Origin: JACCZR01 sp963844805
GTDB lineage: Bacteria > Actinomycetota > Thermoleophilia > Solirubrobacterales > Thermoleophilaceae
Direction of reading: 5' to 3'
Length of the DNA stretch: 64,000 nucleotides
Assembly: GCA_963844805.1 (NCBI GenBank)
Contig: CAWJPU010000001.1
Span: forward strand, 124,001 to 188,000
This document shows positions 1-8,981 of the stretch, in pieces; positions within the stretch are counted from its first letter, which is position 1, and every line of letters begins with the position of its first letter. Position numbers and translations under genes: made by a program. Under the pieces are notes generated by a model. That model worked only from the letters and a program-made list of their open reading frames with translations, did no database searches and was not told the DNA's origin.

Positions 1-837
1 GAAGCGCTCGAGCAGCTCCAGCGAAGGGCTGTCGGCGAATGCGGCGCTGCCGCGGTTGGGATTGGTGGCGCGGGTGGCGGCCCGCAGCGCCTGGCCCGAG
101 CCCCACAGCTCCGGGCCGAACCAGAGCAGGGGCACCAGCAGGCCGAGGAGCAGCGTGCGGAGCCGCAGGGCAGGCTCGCGGAGGAGCAGGAAGAGGCCGT
201 AGAGGCCGAGGAAGGGCCAGACCTCGGGCCGCAACAGCGCGGCGGCCAGGCCGAAGTACAGGGCGTGGTCACGGCGCCCGTCGAGGTGCCGCTCGAAGGC
301 AAGCAGGACCAGAGCCACCATCAGCGCCTCGGAGTTGCCCATCGCGGCGTCGCGCACGAAGTTGAGGCTGGTCAGCAGCAGCAGCGTGCACGCTCCGCCC
401 CCGAGCACGCCGGAGAGGCCGCCGCCCGCAAGCCGGTAGGCCACGCGGAAGGCCATGACGCAGGCCAGCAGTCCCCCCGCCCGGGCCACGGCCAGCCAGA
501 GGTACGGGGCCGTGTCCTCGCCGAACAGCGAGAAGACCGTCGTGAACACCACCGGCAGGGGCTTCCAGGACGGGCCCCCTTCCGTCACCAGATCGAGGTG
601 GACGATCTCGCGGCCCCAGAGGATCCACGCCCACGGGTCGTAGGTCGGCGTGGCGTAGAGGAAGAGGCTCAACGCGCCGAGTGCGATACAGACCGCGAAC
701 ACCACCCAGAGCGAGCCAGGCGGGCGCCGCACCCCCTCGGCGCTCGCGGTGTCCCGCGGGAGCGGGATCGAGCGGCTCTCGCGGCCCCCTCCTCTCCTCA
801 AGCGGAGAAGACGGGCCGATGCGCCCGGCGTACGCAT
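1..837 (-). CDS. multi-pass membrane glycosyltransferase-like protein (GT-C type), C-terminus outside window
   Basis: Only the first 279 codons lie in the window; the gene runs off the left edge. A hydrophobic segment near residue 50 is followed by TPTYDPWAWILWGREI and GGPSWKPLPV, and further on by ERHLDGRRDHAL and LLRPEVWPF. The same blocks occur in the same order in the protein at 5827-7224, so the two are paralogues. The layout resembles polyprenol-phosphate-dependent GT-C mannosyl/arabinosyl transferases acting in the membrane, but no catalytic residue can be assigned. The ATG at 837 lies 4 nt after the stop of the upstream flippase-like gene, which suggests an operon; a GTG at 732 is an alternative start. 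Confidence 0.7.
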   Translation of the reverse strand, partial: MRTPGASARLLRLRRGGGRESRSIPLPRDTASAEGVRRPPGSLWVVFAVCIALGALSLFLYATPTYDPWAWILWGREIVHLDLVTEGGPSWKPLPVVFTTVFSLFGEDTAPYLWLAVARAGGLLACVMAFRVAYRLAGGGLSGVLGGGACTLLLLTSLNFVRDAAMGNSEALMVALVLLAFERHLDGRRDHALYFGLAAALLRPEVWPFLGLYGLFLLLREPALRLRTLLLGLLVPLLWFGPELWGSGQALRAATRATNPNRGSAAFADSPSLELLERF

Positions 838-841
838 GTCG

Positions 842-1804
842 CTATGCCCGGCTTGGGGCCAGCCGGGCCGCGCTGCGCAGCCGCGCCCAGCCGCCGTAGC
901 GCGTGATGAGCACGACCAGGCCGACCAGCGTGATCGGCACGTAGAGGATGAAGCGCAGCAGCAGCAGGTAGGACACGACGACCGAGCCGCTGCCCCCCAG
1001 CGCGCGGGCGCCGAAGGCGACGGCGGCGTCGAAGGTCCCGACCGAGCCCGGCGCGGCGGGCAGGGCGGCGACGAAGTTGGTCAGGGCCACGAGGTAGAGC
1101 GCGCCGCTGATGCTGATGTTCAGGTTGACCGACTCGGCCACCGCCAGGTAGACCGCGCCCTCCAGCGCCCACAGGACGAACGTCACGGCGAGCAGCCACA
1201 GGCCCTCCTTGCGGATCAGCGCGCGGGGAGCGTGGATCAGCGGGCTGATGAACTCGCGCAGCCGGATCATGGCGCCGCGGCGGCGCAGGAACTCCATGCC
1301 CGCGATGGCCACGACCAGGACCGCCACGATGATGCTGCCGATCAGCAGCGGATGGTCGGTGGGCAGGACGTCCCGGTCGCGGATCGTGATCGTGACCACG
1401 CCGGCGAGGATCACGCCCAGGGCGACCACGTCGAGGGCGCGCTCGGCGACGATCGAGCCGGTCACGGTGCGCTTGCCGGCGCCGGTGCGCTGGGAGAGGA
1501 GCACGACGCGAAGTGCCTCTCCTGCGCGCGCGGGCAGCACGTTGTTGCCCATGTAGCCGACCGTGGTCAGCCCGTAGCATTCCTTGCGCGGGGCGTGCAC
1601 GTCCGCCAGGCGGAGGATGTGGTGCCAGCGCTCGGCGCGGACGGCGGTGGCGGCGCCGTAGATGATCAGGGCGAGGCCGAGCAGGGCGAACGCTCCCGCA
1701 CTGTCGGGGAACTTCGGCGCGTCCTGGTGGAGGGCCCACCAGATGACGGCTGCCAGCGCGACCAGCGAGAGGGCCGCTTGGATGAGCGCAAGGCGACGGT
1801 TCAT
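842..1804 (-). CDS. flippase-like integral membrane protein (LPG synthase TM / UPF0104 family)
   Basis: A 320-residue protein with about eight hydrophobic segments and little else. The blocks VGYMGNNVLPARAGEALRV (residues ~85-105) and ALPAAPGSVGTFDAAV (~255-270) are the hallmark regions of the lysylphosphatidylglycerol synthase TM family (Pfam LPG_synthase_TM), often annotated as flippases beside glycan and lipid glycosyltransferases. It probably moves or modifies a lipid-linked sugar made by its neighbours; the substrate cannot be read from the sequence. The ATG at 1804 was chosen because the first membrane segment follows directly; the longer upstream frame has no such character. The next gene starts 4 nt downstream. 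Confidence 0.75.
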   Translation of the reverse strand: MNRRLALIQAALSLVALAAVIWWALHQDAPKFPDSAGAFALLGLALIIYGAATAVRAERWHHILRLADVHAPRKECYGLTTVGYMGNNVLPARAGEALRVVLLSQRTGAGKRTVTGSIVAERALDVVALGVILAGVVTITIRDRDVLPTDHPLLIGSIIVAVLVVAIAGMEFLRRRGAMIRLREFISPLIHAPRALIRKEGLWLLAVTFVLWALEGAVYLAVAESVNLNISISGALYLVALTNFVAALPAAPGSVGTFDAAVAFGARALGGSGSVVVSYLLLLRFILYVPITLVGLVVLITRYGGWARLRSAARLAPSRA

Positions 1805-1928
1805 TCGGCTCAAGGTTCCACGGACTGAACGCCGGCTCCTCCATGACCCGCGATGCGGAGGGACGACGCTCGACGAGGCCGTCCTCCGGACGGACGACCG
1901 CAGCGCCCGACGGTAGCAGGACCCGACG

Positions 1929-1956
1929 CGACACCGAGACAAACGCGCCGGTGTCG
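1929..1956. promoter_or_regulatory. 8-bp perfect inverted repeat, possible operator
   Basis: CGACACCG and CGGTGTCG are separated by 12 nt in the 223-bp divergent region between the flippase-like gene and the glycosidase gene. A second short palindrome (CCGTCC-tcc-GGACGG, 1879-1893) lies upstream. No regulator gene is adjacent, so the binding protein is unknown. The rest of this gap shows no gene. Confidence 0.35.
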
Positions 1957-2027
1957 TGTTAGCCCGCCTGAACCGTCGCCACCGACCGGTTTTGCGGCTA
2001 CCCTCACCGCGCCGGTCCTCGCCTCGC

Positions 2028-4004
2028 ATGCGTCTTCCCCTCAAACTCACCCTTGCCGTGCTCGCGCTCGCCATAGCGGCGGGCGCCCTGGCGGTCGGCT
2101 CGGCCGCCCAGGTGCCGGCTCCCGCCCCCACACCGGCGCCCGCTCCCACGCCCACGCCGCGCCTGGTCGTCGACGCCCCGCAGAAGCGCACCCTGATCCG
2201 CGAGGGCCAGGCCGGCCGGCTTCTGATGGGGGGCGCGTGGTACTTCCGTCAGGACGACCGGCGCACCGGCCGCTTCCAGCGCCAGCGCTCGCTGCGCGGG
2301 TGGACCCGCATCTCGGTCCCCCACAACTGGAACGCCCAGGACACGACGCTGAACAAGTCGTCGGTGGGCTGGTACCGCAAGGAGTTCAAGCTCTCGCGGC
2401 GCCAGGTCCAGAAGGGCACCTCGTGGAAGCTGCGCTTCGAGTCGGCCAACCACGGCGCGATCGTCTACCTCAACGGCCGGGAGATCGGGCGCCACAGCGG
2501 CGGGTACCTGCCCTGGGAGGTCGACGCCAAGCCCAAGCGCGGACGCAACCGCCTGGTGGTCCGGGTCTCGACCCTGCGCGGGGCCAACGACCTGACCCAC
2601 TGGCGGGTGGCGCGCTTCAACGGCTACGGCACCGGCGGCTGGTGGAACTTCGGGGGCCTCCTGCGCGAGGTCTACCTGCGCCCGGTGCGCGGCGTCGACA
2701 TCGAGCACATGGCGATCCTCCCCCGCGTGAGGCGCCTGCGCGGCTCCGCCCGCGTCATCACCCGCCTGCTGCTGCGAAACATGGCCCGCCGGCAGCAGAC
2801 GGTCGAGGTGTCGCTGAAGCTGGGGCGCAGGACCGTGGCCACGGCACGGCCGAGGATCGCCGGCCGGCGTCGGCGCAGTGTGCGCATGGCCTTCACCATC
2901 CGCCGCCCGAAGTTGTGGCAGCCCGGGCGGCCGAGCCTCTACAAGCTCACCGCGAGCGCCAGCAACGAGGGCGGGCGCAGCCGCTACGGCGCGGCCTTCG
3001 GCGTCAAGTTCCTGCAGCGCACCGCGAGCGGACTGGCCTTGCTCAACGGCCGCGTCCTGAACCTGCGCGGCGCCAGCGTCCACGAGGACGACTTCAGCAA
3101 GGGCGCGGCCTGGGACGCGGGCACGCGACGCGTCCACCTCAACTACCTGAAGTCGCTCGGGGCCACGGTCACCCGCGCGCACTATCCGCTGCACCCCGCC
3201 TTCATGGAGGCGCTGGATCGCGCCGGGATCATGTTCTGGGCCCAGGCGCCGGTCTACCAGGTGCGCCCGGAGAAGATGGTCGGGAGCGTTCGCCGCCGCG
3301 CCGTACAGGCCAACCGCGACACGGTCACCGCCGGCGTCAACCACGCCTCGATCTTCACCTGGTCGGTGGCCAACGAGATCTCCGGCGACAGGTCGGTGGC
3401 CAACGACAGCCCCGGCAACAACGGCACCTTCTTCAACGAGGCCACCGAGCCGAACTACCAGGTCTTCATCGACCAGGCCCGCACAGCGATCCGTCGCATC
3501 GATCCCACCCGCTGGGTCGGCATCGACCGCCAGTCAGTCCTCGGTCAGCCCGACCCTTCCCCCGCGATCCAGCGGCTGGACGTGATCGGCGCCAACGAGT
3601 ACTTCGGGTGGTATCGCGCCTCCAGGGCCGGCCGCCCGTCGCGGACCATCGACCTCGGGCCGTTCCTCGACCGCACCCACTCGCTCTATCCGGGCAAGCC
3701 GATCTTCATCACCGAGTTCGGCGCCGAGTCCAACCGCAACGGCCCGGTCAACGAGCTGGGCACCTTCCAGTTCCAGAACAAGTGGACGCTCGATCACCTG
3801 GGCGTCCACGCCTCGCGGCCGTTCGTCAACGGCTCGATCCTCTGGGCGCTGCGCGACTTCCGCGTGCACCCCACCTGGGAGGGCGGCAACCCCAAGCCCA
3901 ACCCGCCATGGAACAACAAGAGCCCGATCGACGAGAACGGTGCGTTCAAGCCGGTCTGGCCCCTCGTGCAGCGCAACTTCCGCGCTACGCCGCCCTTCCG
4001 CTAG
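2028..4004 (+). CDS. secreted glycoside hydrolase family 2 protein (beta-galactosidase / glucuronidase-like)
   Basis: A 658-residue exported enzyme. Residues 1-25 form a signal peptide, followed by a Pro/Ala/Thr-rich linker of about 20 residues. Then come a GH2 jelly-roll (VPHNWNAQD, GWYRKEF, YLNGREIGRHSGGYLPWEVD), an Ig-like middle domain and a TIM barrel. In the barrel, SVANE places the acid/base at Glu450 and FITEFGAES places the nucleophile at Glu563, both standard for GH2. It should cleave beta-linked sugars outside the membrane; the exact substrate is unknown. The ATG at 2028 begins the signal peptide, so longer upstream frames are unlikely. Its 3' end overlaps the convergent rhomboid gene by 20 bp. 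Confidence 0.87.
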   Translation: MRLPLKLTLAVLALAIAAGALAVGSAAQVPAPAPTPAPAPTPTPRLVVDAPQKRTLIREGQAGRLLMGGAWYFRQDDRRTGRFQRQRSLRGWTRISVPHNWNAQDTTLNKSSVGWYRKEFKLSRRQVQKGTSWKLRFESANHGAIVYLNGREIGRHSGGYLPWEVDAKPKRGRNRLVVRVSTLRGANDLTHWRVARFNGYGTGGWWNFGGLLREVYLRPVRGVDIEHMAILPRVRRLRGSARVITRLLLRNMARRQQTVEVSLKLGRRTVATARPRIAGRRRRSVRMAFTIRRPKLWQPGRPSLYKLTASASNEGGRSRYGAAFGVKFLQRTASGLALLNGRVLNLRGASVHEDDFSKGAAWDAGTRRVHLNYLKSLGATVTRAHYPLHPAFMEALDRAGIMFWAQAPVYQVRPEKMVGSVRRRAVQANRDTVTAGVNHASIFTWSVANEISGDRSVANDSPGNNGTFFNEATEPNYQVFIDQARTAIRRIDPTRWVGIDRQSVLGQPDPSPAIQRLDVIGANEYFGWYRASRAGRPSRTIDLGPFLDRTHSLYPGKPIFITEFGAESNRNGPVNELGTFQFQNKWTLDHLGVHASRPFVNGSILWALRDFRVHPTWEGGNPKPNPPWNNKSPIDENGAFKPVWPLVQRNFRATPPFR

Positions 4005-4581
4005 GCGCCGGCGCCGCGGGCGGCCCCTCGTCGGGCCGGCGCGCAAGCAGTCGCGCGGCCAGCACGCCGCCGACCGCACCGAACAGGTGACCCTGCCAGG
4101 ACACGCCCGCGCGCGGCACGAGGCCGCCGAGCAGCGCCCCGCCCAGGAACAGCACGACCACCACGGCCACCGCCAGCTCGCCGAGGTTGCGGTTGAACAC
4201 TCCGCGCACGATGAGGTACGCGGCGTAGCCGAACACCACGCCGCTGGCTCCGATGTGGACCGAGTCGGCCGAGGCGAACAGCCAGGTGCCCAAGCCGCCG
4301 ACCACCATGACGATGGCGGTCACGGCGAGCATCCGCTTCAGGCCCTCGACGGCGATGACCAGCCCGAGGATCACGAACGGCAGCGTGTTGGAGAGCAGGT
4401 GGCCGAAGCCGGCGTGCAGGAACGGGGCGGTCCCCACGCCGACCAGCCCCTCGGGGTCGCGCGGCTCGATCCCCAGCTCGTCGAGCTTGTGGCCCGAGGC
4501 GACGTCCACCAGCTCGGACACCCACATCACCGCGAGCATGACCAGCACGACCTTGAACGCCGTGCTGCGGTCGGGCCTCAT
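3985..4581 (-). CDS. rhomboid family intramembrane serine protease
   Basis: A 198-residue protein with about six membrane segments. The rhomboid signature is complete: H61-x3-N65 in the second segment region, GASG with the nucleophile Ser113, and His165 in WQGHLFGAVGG. The family cleaves membrane-spanning substrates within the bilayer; the target here is unknown. The last 20 bp of the gene lie inside the 3' end of the convergent glycosidase gene. It is not clearly in an operon with the gene upstream, which starts 23 bp or more away. Confidence 0.9.
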   Translation of the reverse strand: MRPDRSTAFKVVLVMLAVMWVSELVDVASGHKLDELGIEPRDPEGLVGVGTAPFLHAGFGHLLSNTLPFVILGLVIAVEGLKRMLAVTAIVMVVGGLGTWLFASADSVHIGASGVVFGYAAYLIVRGVFNRNLGELAVAVVVVLFLGGALLGGLVPRAGVSWQGHLFGAVGGVLAARLLARRPDEGPPAAPAPSGRAA

Positions 4582-4603
4582 GGCCCGGACTGTGGCAGAG
4601 CGC

Positions 4604-5290
4604 CTAGCTGCCGTCGGTGCGGCGCGGGTCCGGCACGTAGGTGACCGAGTAGGTCAGCCGGGCCGTGAAGTACGTGCAGCCGTAGTTGCGCAGCCCGCCG
4701 AGCGTCTGCTGCTGGGCGCGCTGGCTCACGTTGGAGCACGATCCCCTCCGGCGCGAGGAGCGCCACCAGTTGCTCCGGCCGAGGCCGAGCGCCAGCGACG
4801 GGGTCCAGGTGGGCACCGTGAGCGCCACGCGGTTGCCGCGCGAGACCCTGAGCGGGCGGCCGAACACGAAGGTCGGCGAGGAGCCGAAGTAGCGGTCCAC
4901 GCGCACGCGGCCCGACTGGCGCAGCAGGCGGTGGGTCAGGCGCGTCCGGCGGGTGCGCCCGGCGCGGAGCACGGAGATGCGCACCTGCGGGGGCCCGCCG
5001 TAGAGGTCGTTGAAGAAGGACTGCTCGCGGGAGTTCGGCTTGCCGAGGGCGATCGTGAAGGCCACGATCCGGCCCGCCCGCGGGATGATGAAGGGGTTGG
5101 TCTTGTCACCCGAGCGACCCATGTAGCCGGTCACGCGGCCGATGGCCTGGCACTCGGTCGCGCCCTGGGCGGGGCAGCTGGGCTTGCCTGCGGGGGTCGC
5201 TCCCTCACCGAGCTCGATCACGCGAGCCGACGCGGAGGGCGCGAGGACAAGGCCGAGCACGACGGGAAGGGTTGCGAGGGCGCGCTTCAT
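4604..5290 (-). CDS. secreted protein of unknown function
   Basis: A 228-residue protein that I do not recognise. MKRALATLPVVLGLVLAPS at the N-terminus followed by ASA is a signal peptide with a type I cleavage site. The mature part is basic, with several Cys (CPAQGATEC near the start, GSCSN and YGC near the end) that could form disulphides, and many beta-favouring stretches. It begins about 60 bp from the divergent lipoprotein gene at 5353, so the two may share a control region. The ATG at 5290 was chosen because it starts the signal peptide. Confidence 0.7.
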   Translation of the reverse strand: MKRALATLPVVLGLVLAPSASARVIELGEGATPAGKPSCPAQGATECQAIGRVTGYMGRSGDKTNPFIIPRAGRIVAFTIALGKPNSREQSFFNDLYGGPPQVRISVLRAGRTRRTRLTHRLLRQSGRVRVDRYFGSSPTFVFGRPLRVSRGNRVALTVPTWTPSLALGLGRSNWWRSSRRRGSCSNVSQRAQQQTLGGLRNYGCTYFTARLTYSVTYVPDPRRTDGS

Positions 5291-5338
5291 CGGCGGGTTG
5301 GAACACCTTATTTGCACGGGAGTTGCGGGAGGCATCTC

Positions 5339-5344
5339 TACTCT
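5339..5344 (+). promoter_or_regulatory. -10 box TACTCT of the small lipoprotein gene
   Basis: TACTCT lies 8 nt before the GTG at 5353, with no Shine-Dalgarno between. Transcription would begin at or next to the start codon. Confidence 0.4.
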
Positions 5345-5352
5345 GCCTTTCC

Positions 5353-5703
5353 GTGCGCCGCGGCGTGATTCTCCTTTTCGTGTGCGTCCTCGCGGGGTGC
5401 GGCTCGAGCAGCGGGTCCTCCGGCCCCACCGTGGACCCCAACGACAAGCGAGCCGTGGCGCTCAGCTGCATGAAGGAGAAGCGGATCGACGCGCGGCCCG
5501 AGGGCAAGGACGTGATCCAGGTCGGCGACCGCCGCACGGGCCCGCGGATCCAGTTCTACCTCTCGACCGGGGCCGCCGAAACGACCCAGTTCAAGGGCGA
5601 GGCCCAGGGCGCCGAGCAGATCGAGAACGCGCTCTTGTACGTGCGCCAGGGCGACGAGGAGCTGCTCGAGGAGCTCGAGAGTTGCGTCGCTGACGCGGTC
5701 TAG
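5353..5703 (+). CDS. small predicted lipoprotein
   Basis: A 116-residue protein. A short charged start and a hydrophobic stretch end in VLAGC, a lipobox, so the mature protein should be lipid-anchored at Cys18 followed by a Ser/Gly linker. The rest is a small hydrophilic domain with two further Cys and an acidic helix near the C-terminus (DEELLEELESC). No family is recognised. The GTG start gives a proper lipoprotein signal; a longer frame from the TTG at 5272 would bury it. A bidirectional terminator follows at 5767. Confidence 0.65.
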   Translation: MRRGVILLFVCVLAGCGSSSGSSGPTVDPNDKRAVALSCMKEKRIDARPEGKDVIQVGDRRTGPRIQFYLSTGAAETTQFKGEAQGAEQIENALLYVRQGDEELLEELESCVADAV

Positions 5704-5766
5704 GCGCCCGCCCACGGGGTCCCCGCGCCGGCACGCTCAATCGAGCATGCGGGCGTACGGGGCTCG

Positions 5767-5795
5767 AAAAAACGCTCAGTGGCGCTGAGCTTTTT
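5767..5795. terminator. bidirectional rho-independent terminator
   Basis: An A-run, GCTCAG (5774-5779), loop TGGCG, CTGAGC (5785-5790) and a T-run form a hairpin with T-tracts on both strands, between two convergent genes. The same core AAAACGCTCAG / CTGAGCTTTTT occurs at 27568-27597. Confidence 0.75.
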
Positions 5796-5826
5796 CTTGG
5801 GGCGTGCGGTCCGCGCCGCTGGCCCC

Positions 5827-7224
5827 TCAGGGCGCGGGCGTCGAGGCGAAGCTCGTGCCCCGCGGGGCGTAAACCCGCCAGCGGCCCTGCTTGAACCGAA
5901 GCTGCTGGTTGGGGTCGCGGGCCTGCTTGGGCGCCGACCCCGCCTGGCGGCTGCGGGCCGCGAACACGACCCCGTCGCCGCTCGCCGCCTCGACCTCGCC
6001 GATCGGCACCTTGACCTCCCACGCCATGCGCGTCACGAAGCCGCGGTTGACCGTCGGATAGGGCTTCTCGACCGCCTCGGCCCCGCCAGCGCGCTCGACC
6101 GACGTCTCCAGGTCTGACTGGAGCTGGACCAGGCGCTCGATCGACTCGGCCTGGCGCTCCACGCGCTCCAGGCGCGGCGAGACGTACAGCCCCGCGCCCA
6201 CCAGAATCAGCACCGCCACGGCGACCTGGGTCGGTGGCGAGGGGGCGAGCATCACCAGCCGCCCCGCTCCCGCGGCGCCAACCACGCAGGCGATGGCCAG
6301 CGGCACCAGGAAGTAACGGGAGTTGCCGGAGAAGCCCAGCTGGGTCATGAGCACGATCAGGCCCACCCACGCCGCGGCGGCGCCGGTGAGCCACAGGATC
6401 GGCCTGTCGCGGCCCTTGATCGCGAGCACCAGAGCGGCCACCACGCCGACCTCGAGCGCGACGCCGATCAGCGAGTGCGCGCGCTCCAGGGCGGCCAGCC
6501 ACGGCTTGTCGCGCAGAGACAGGCTCCACGGGGGCTCGCCGGTCGCCTTCTGGCCGGCGCCGAGCGGATTGCCCGAGCCGATCCACTCGGGCACGAGCCA
6601 CAGCACCGGCAGCGCGATCGCCAGGCCCACCGCGAGCTTGCGCACGTCGGGGAACTTCCAGAACACGTAGGCGCCGTAGGCGCCGATGAAGGGCGCCACC
6701 TCCGGCCGCAGCAGGCAGGCGAGGAAGCCGAGGATCAGGGCGTGGTTGCGCTTGCCGTCGAGGTGGCGCTCGATGCCCCACAACAAGAAGAAGATCGCCA
6801 TCGGCGCCTCGTTGCCGTGGGCCATGTAGCGCACCCACAGCGGGGTGAGCAGCAAGGCCACCGCGGCCAGCACCCCGGCGCCCCAGCGCACGGCGCGAGG
6901 ACCGCCGGAGAAGCGCCCGGCCAGGCGGAAGGCCATGTAAAGCGCCAGCAGGCCTCCGGCGCGCGCGATCACCAGCCAGATCGCCGGCGGGATGCCGTCG
7001 TTGACCTTGGACAGCGGCGAGAACACGGCGATGGCCAGCACGGGCAGCGGCTTGAAGGACGGCCCGCCGTTGGTGTCGAGGTCGAGCATCGCCAACTCGC
7101 GGCCCCAGACCATCCACGCCCAGGGGTCGTAGCTCGGCTCGGAGGGCAGCAGCAGGGAGACCGCGCCAAGGGCGAGGCAGATGGCGATGGGCATCGCCAT
7201 TGGACGCGAGAGGAACCGGTTCAT
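5827..7224 (-). CDS. multi-pass membrane glycosyltransferase-like protein (GT-C type)
   Basis: A 465-residue protein with about nine hydrophobic segments and a soluble C-terminal tail of roughly 110 residues. PSYDPWAWMVWGREL, GGPSFKPLPV, IERHLDGKRNHAL and LLRPEVAPF match the same blocks in the partial gene at 1-837, so the two are paralogues. This layout fits membrane glycosyltransferases that use lipid-linked sugars, but no DxD or equivalent is certain. It starts 75 bp from the divergent GT2 gene at 7300, in a surface-glycan neighbourhood. The start ATG is followed directly by the first membrane segment. Confidence 0.7.
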   Translation of the reverse strand: MNRFLSRPMAMPIAICLALGAVSLLLPSEPSYDPWAWMVWGRELAMLDLDTNGGPSFKPLPVLAIAVFSPLSKVNDGIPPAIWLVIARAGGLLALYMAFRLAGRFSGGPRAVRWGAGVLAAVALLLTPLWVRYMAHGNEAPMAIFFLLWGIERHLDGKRNHALILGFLACLLRPEVAPFIGAYGAYVFWKFPDVRKLAVGLAIALPVLWLVPEWIGSGNPLGAGQKATGEPPWSLSLRDKPWLAALERAHSLIGVALEVGVVAALVLAIKGRDRPILWLTGAAAAWVGLIVLMTQLGFSGNSRYFLVPLAIACVVGAAGAGRLVMLAPSPPTQVAVAVLILVGAGLYVSPRLERVERQAESIERLVQLQSDLETSVERAGGAEAVEKPYPTVNRGFVTRMAWEVKVPIGEVEAASGDGVVFAARSRQAGSAPKQARDPNQQLRFKQGRWRVYAPRGTSFASTPAP

Positions 7225-7299
7225 TGACTAGACTCGCCCGTTCGTCACCGCAATTGGCCGGCGAGGGAGAGGGAGGCGGCCGCGGGGGCGCCGACAGCC

Positions 7300-8358
7300 A
7301 TGAAGCTTATCGTCCAGATCCCCTGCTTCAACGAGGCCGAGCAGCTGCCCGAGACGCTCGCCGACCTCCCGCGCGAGCTTCCCGGCGTGGACTCGGTCGA
7401 GTGGCTGATCATCGACGACGGCTCCTCGGACGACACCGTCGAGGTGGCCCGCGCCCACGGCGTGCACCACGTGGTGCGCCTCACCAACAACAAGGGCCTG
7501 GCCGCCGGATTCCAGGCCGGGCTGGACGCCTGCCTGAAGCTCGGCGCCGACGTGATCGTCAACACCGACGCCGACAACCAGTACGTCGGCGGCGACATCG
7601 AGAAGCTCGTCGAGCCGATCCTGGCCGGCCGCGCCGACATGGTCATCGGCGACCGCCAGACGCGCCAGATCGAGCACTTCTCCCCGCTCAAGAAGCAGCT
7701 CCAGCGGCTGGGCAGCGCGGTCGTGCGCCGCGCCTCGGGAACCAGCGTGCCCGACACCACTTCCGGGTTCCGCGCCTACAACCGCGAGGCCGCGCTGCAG
7801 ATGCAGGTGGTGTCCAAGTTCACCTACACGCTGGAGACGATCATCCAGGCGGGCAAGATGCTCGTCGCGGTCGACCACGTCGAGATCAGGACAAACCCCA
7901 AGACGCGCGAGTCGCGGCTGTTCCCCTCGATGTGGGCCTACGTGCGTCGCAACGCGGCCTCGATCTTCCGCATCTACTCGCTGTACGAGCCGCTGCGGGT
8001 GTTCACCGCCGCGGCGGTGGTCGTGGGGCTGATCTCCGCGGTGATCTGGGCCCGGTTCCTCTTCTACTTCTTCAACGGCGAGGGCGAGGGGCACATCCAG
8101 TCGCTCATCCTCGGCGCGACGCTGTTCATCGTGGCCGTGCAGCTCGGCGCGCTCGGGGTGATCGGCGACATCCTTGCCGGCTCGCGCGTGGTCCAGCAGC
8201 GCATCCTCGAGCGCGTGCGCCGGGTGGAGCTGCAGCTGGGGGTCGAGCCCTCGCACTACGAGCCCGGCGCCCAGGACACCGGCCAGGGCCCGACCACCGG
8301 CGCCGGCGCAGGCCCGGCCACCGGCAAGACCGGCGAGCGCGAGGCGGTGAAGCTGTGA
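7300..8358 (+). CDS. family 2 glycosyltransferase with C-terminal membrane anchor (polyprenyl-phosphate sugar synthase-like)
   Basis: A 352-residue protein. Residues 1-230 are a GT-A catalytic domain: IPCFNEAEQLPE at the N-terminus, LIIDDGSSDDT for nucleotide binding, and NTDADNQY carrying the metal-binding DxD. Two membrane helices follow (~235-260 and ~270-295), then a Gly/Thr-rich tail. The closest role is dolichyl/polyprenyl-phosphate sugar transfer (DPM1-like), which would feed the GT-C membrane proteins nearby. It is the first gene of an operon: the next gene's GTG overlaps its stop (GTGA). Confidence 0.85.
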   Translation: MKLIVQIPCFNEAEQLPETLADLPRELPGVDSVEWLIIDDGSSDDTVEVARAHGVHHVVRLTNNKGLAAGFQAGLDACLKLGADVIVNTDADNQYVGGDIEKLVEPILAGRADMVIGDRQTRQIEHFSPLKKQLQRLGSAVVRRASGTSVPDTTSGFRAYNREAALQMQVVSKFTYTLETIIQAGKMLVAVDHVEIRTNPKTRESRLFPSMWAYVRRNAASIFRIYSLYEPLRVFTAAAVVVGLISAVIWARFLFYFFNGEGEGHIQSLILGATLFIVAVQLGALGVIGDILAGSRVVQQRILERVRRVELQLGVEPSHYEPGAQDTGQGPTTGAGAGPATGKTGEREAVKL

Positions 8359-8981
8359 GCGCCCAGGCCCCGGCCGCCGAGCAGGTTCCGACCGGCAACA
8401 CGTTCGACAAGTACGGCTCCACCAACCCGGTGGTGCGCCGGCTGATGAACGGCTTCGAGTCCACGCTCGACGAGCTGTGGCACAAGGCCGCGCCGGAGTC
8501 GATCCTCGACGTCGGCTGCGGCGAGGGAGTCCTGACCCACGAGTGGGCCCAGCGCCTGGGCGACAAGCGGATCGTCGGCATCGACCTCGACGATCCCAAG
8601 CTCAAGGCCGAGTGGGAGAAGCGCGGGCGCTCCAACATGGAGCTGCGCGTGGAGGAGGCCACCTCGCTCTCGTTCGCCGACGACGAGTTCGACATGGCCA
8701 CCGCGATCGAGGTGCTCGAGCACGTGCCCGAGCCCGAGGCGACCGTGGCCGAGATGGCCCGGGTCGCCGGCTCGCACCTGCTCGTGTCGGTGCCGCGCGA
8801 GCCCCTCTGGCGCGGGCTGAACATGGCCCGCGGGGCCTACCTGAAGCAGCTGGGCAACACGCCGGGGCACGTGAACCACTGGTCCAAGCGCTCGTTCACG
8901 TCCATGCTCCGCCGCCACGGGACGATCGAGGAGGCGCGCTCGCCGTTCCCGTGGACCATGGTGCTTGTCCGCCTCCGCTGA
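8355..8981 (+). CDS. class I SAM-dependent methyltransferase
   Basis: A 208-residue protein with the SAM-binding glycine motif ILDVGCGEG at about residue 50, an acidic residue after beta-2 (IVGIDLDD) and a post-motif block EVLEHVPEPE. This is a Methyltransf_11-type fold. In an operon with a GT2 enzyme and a Wzx-like exporter it probably methylates a sugar or lipid carrier; the substrate is unknown. The GTG start overlaps the TGA of the gene before by 4 nt, and its 3' end overlaps the next gene by 17 nt. Confidence 0.8.
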   Translation: MSAQAPAAEQVPTGNTFDKYGSTNPVVRRLMNGFESTLDELWHKAAPESILDVGCGEGVLTHEWAQRLGDKRIVGIDLDDPKLKAEWEKRGRSNMELRVEEATSLSFADDEFDMATAIEVLEHVPEPEATVAEMARVAGSHLLVSVPREPLWRGLNMARGAYLKQLGNTPGHVNHWSKRSFTSMLRRHGTIEEARSPFPWTMVLVRLR

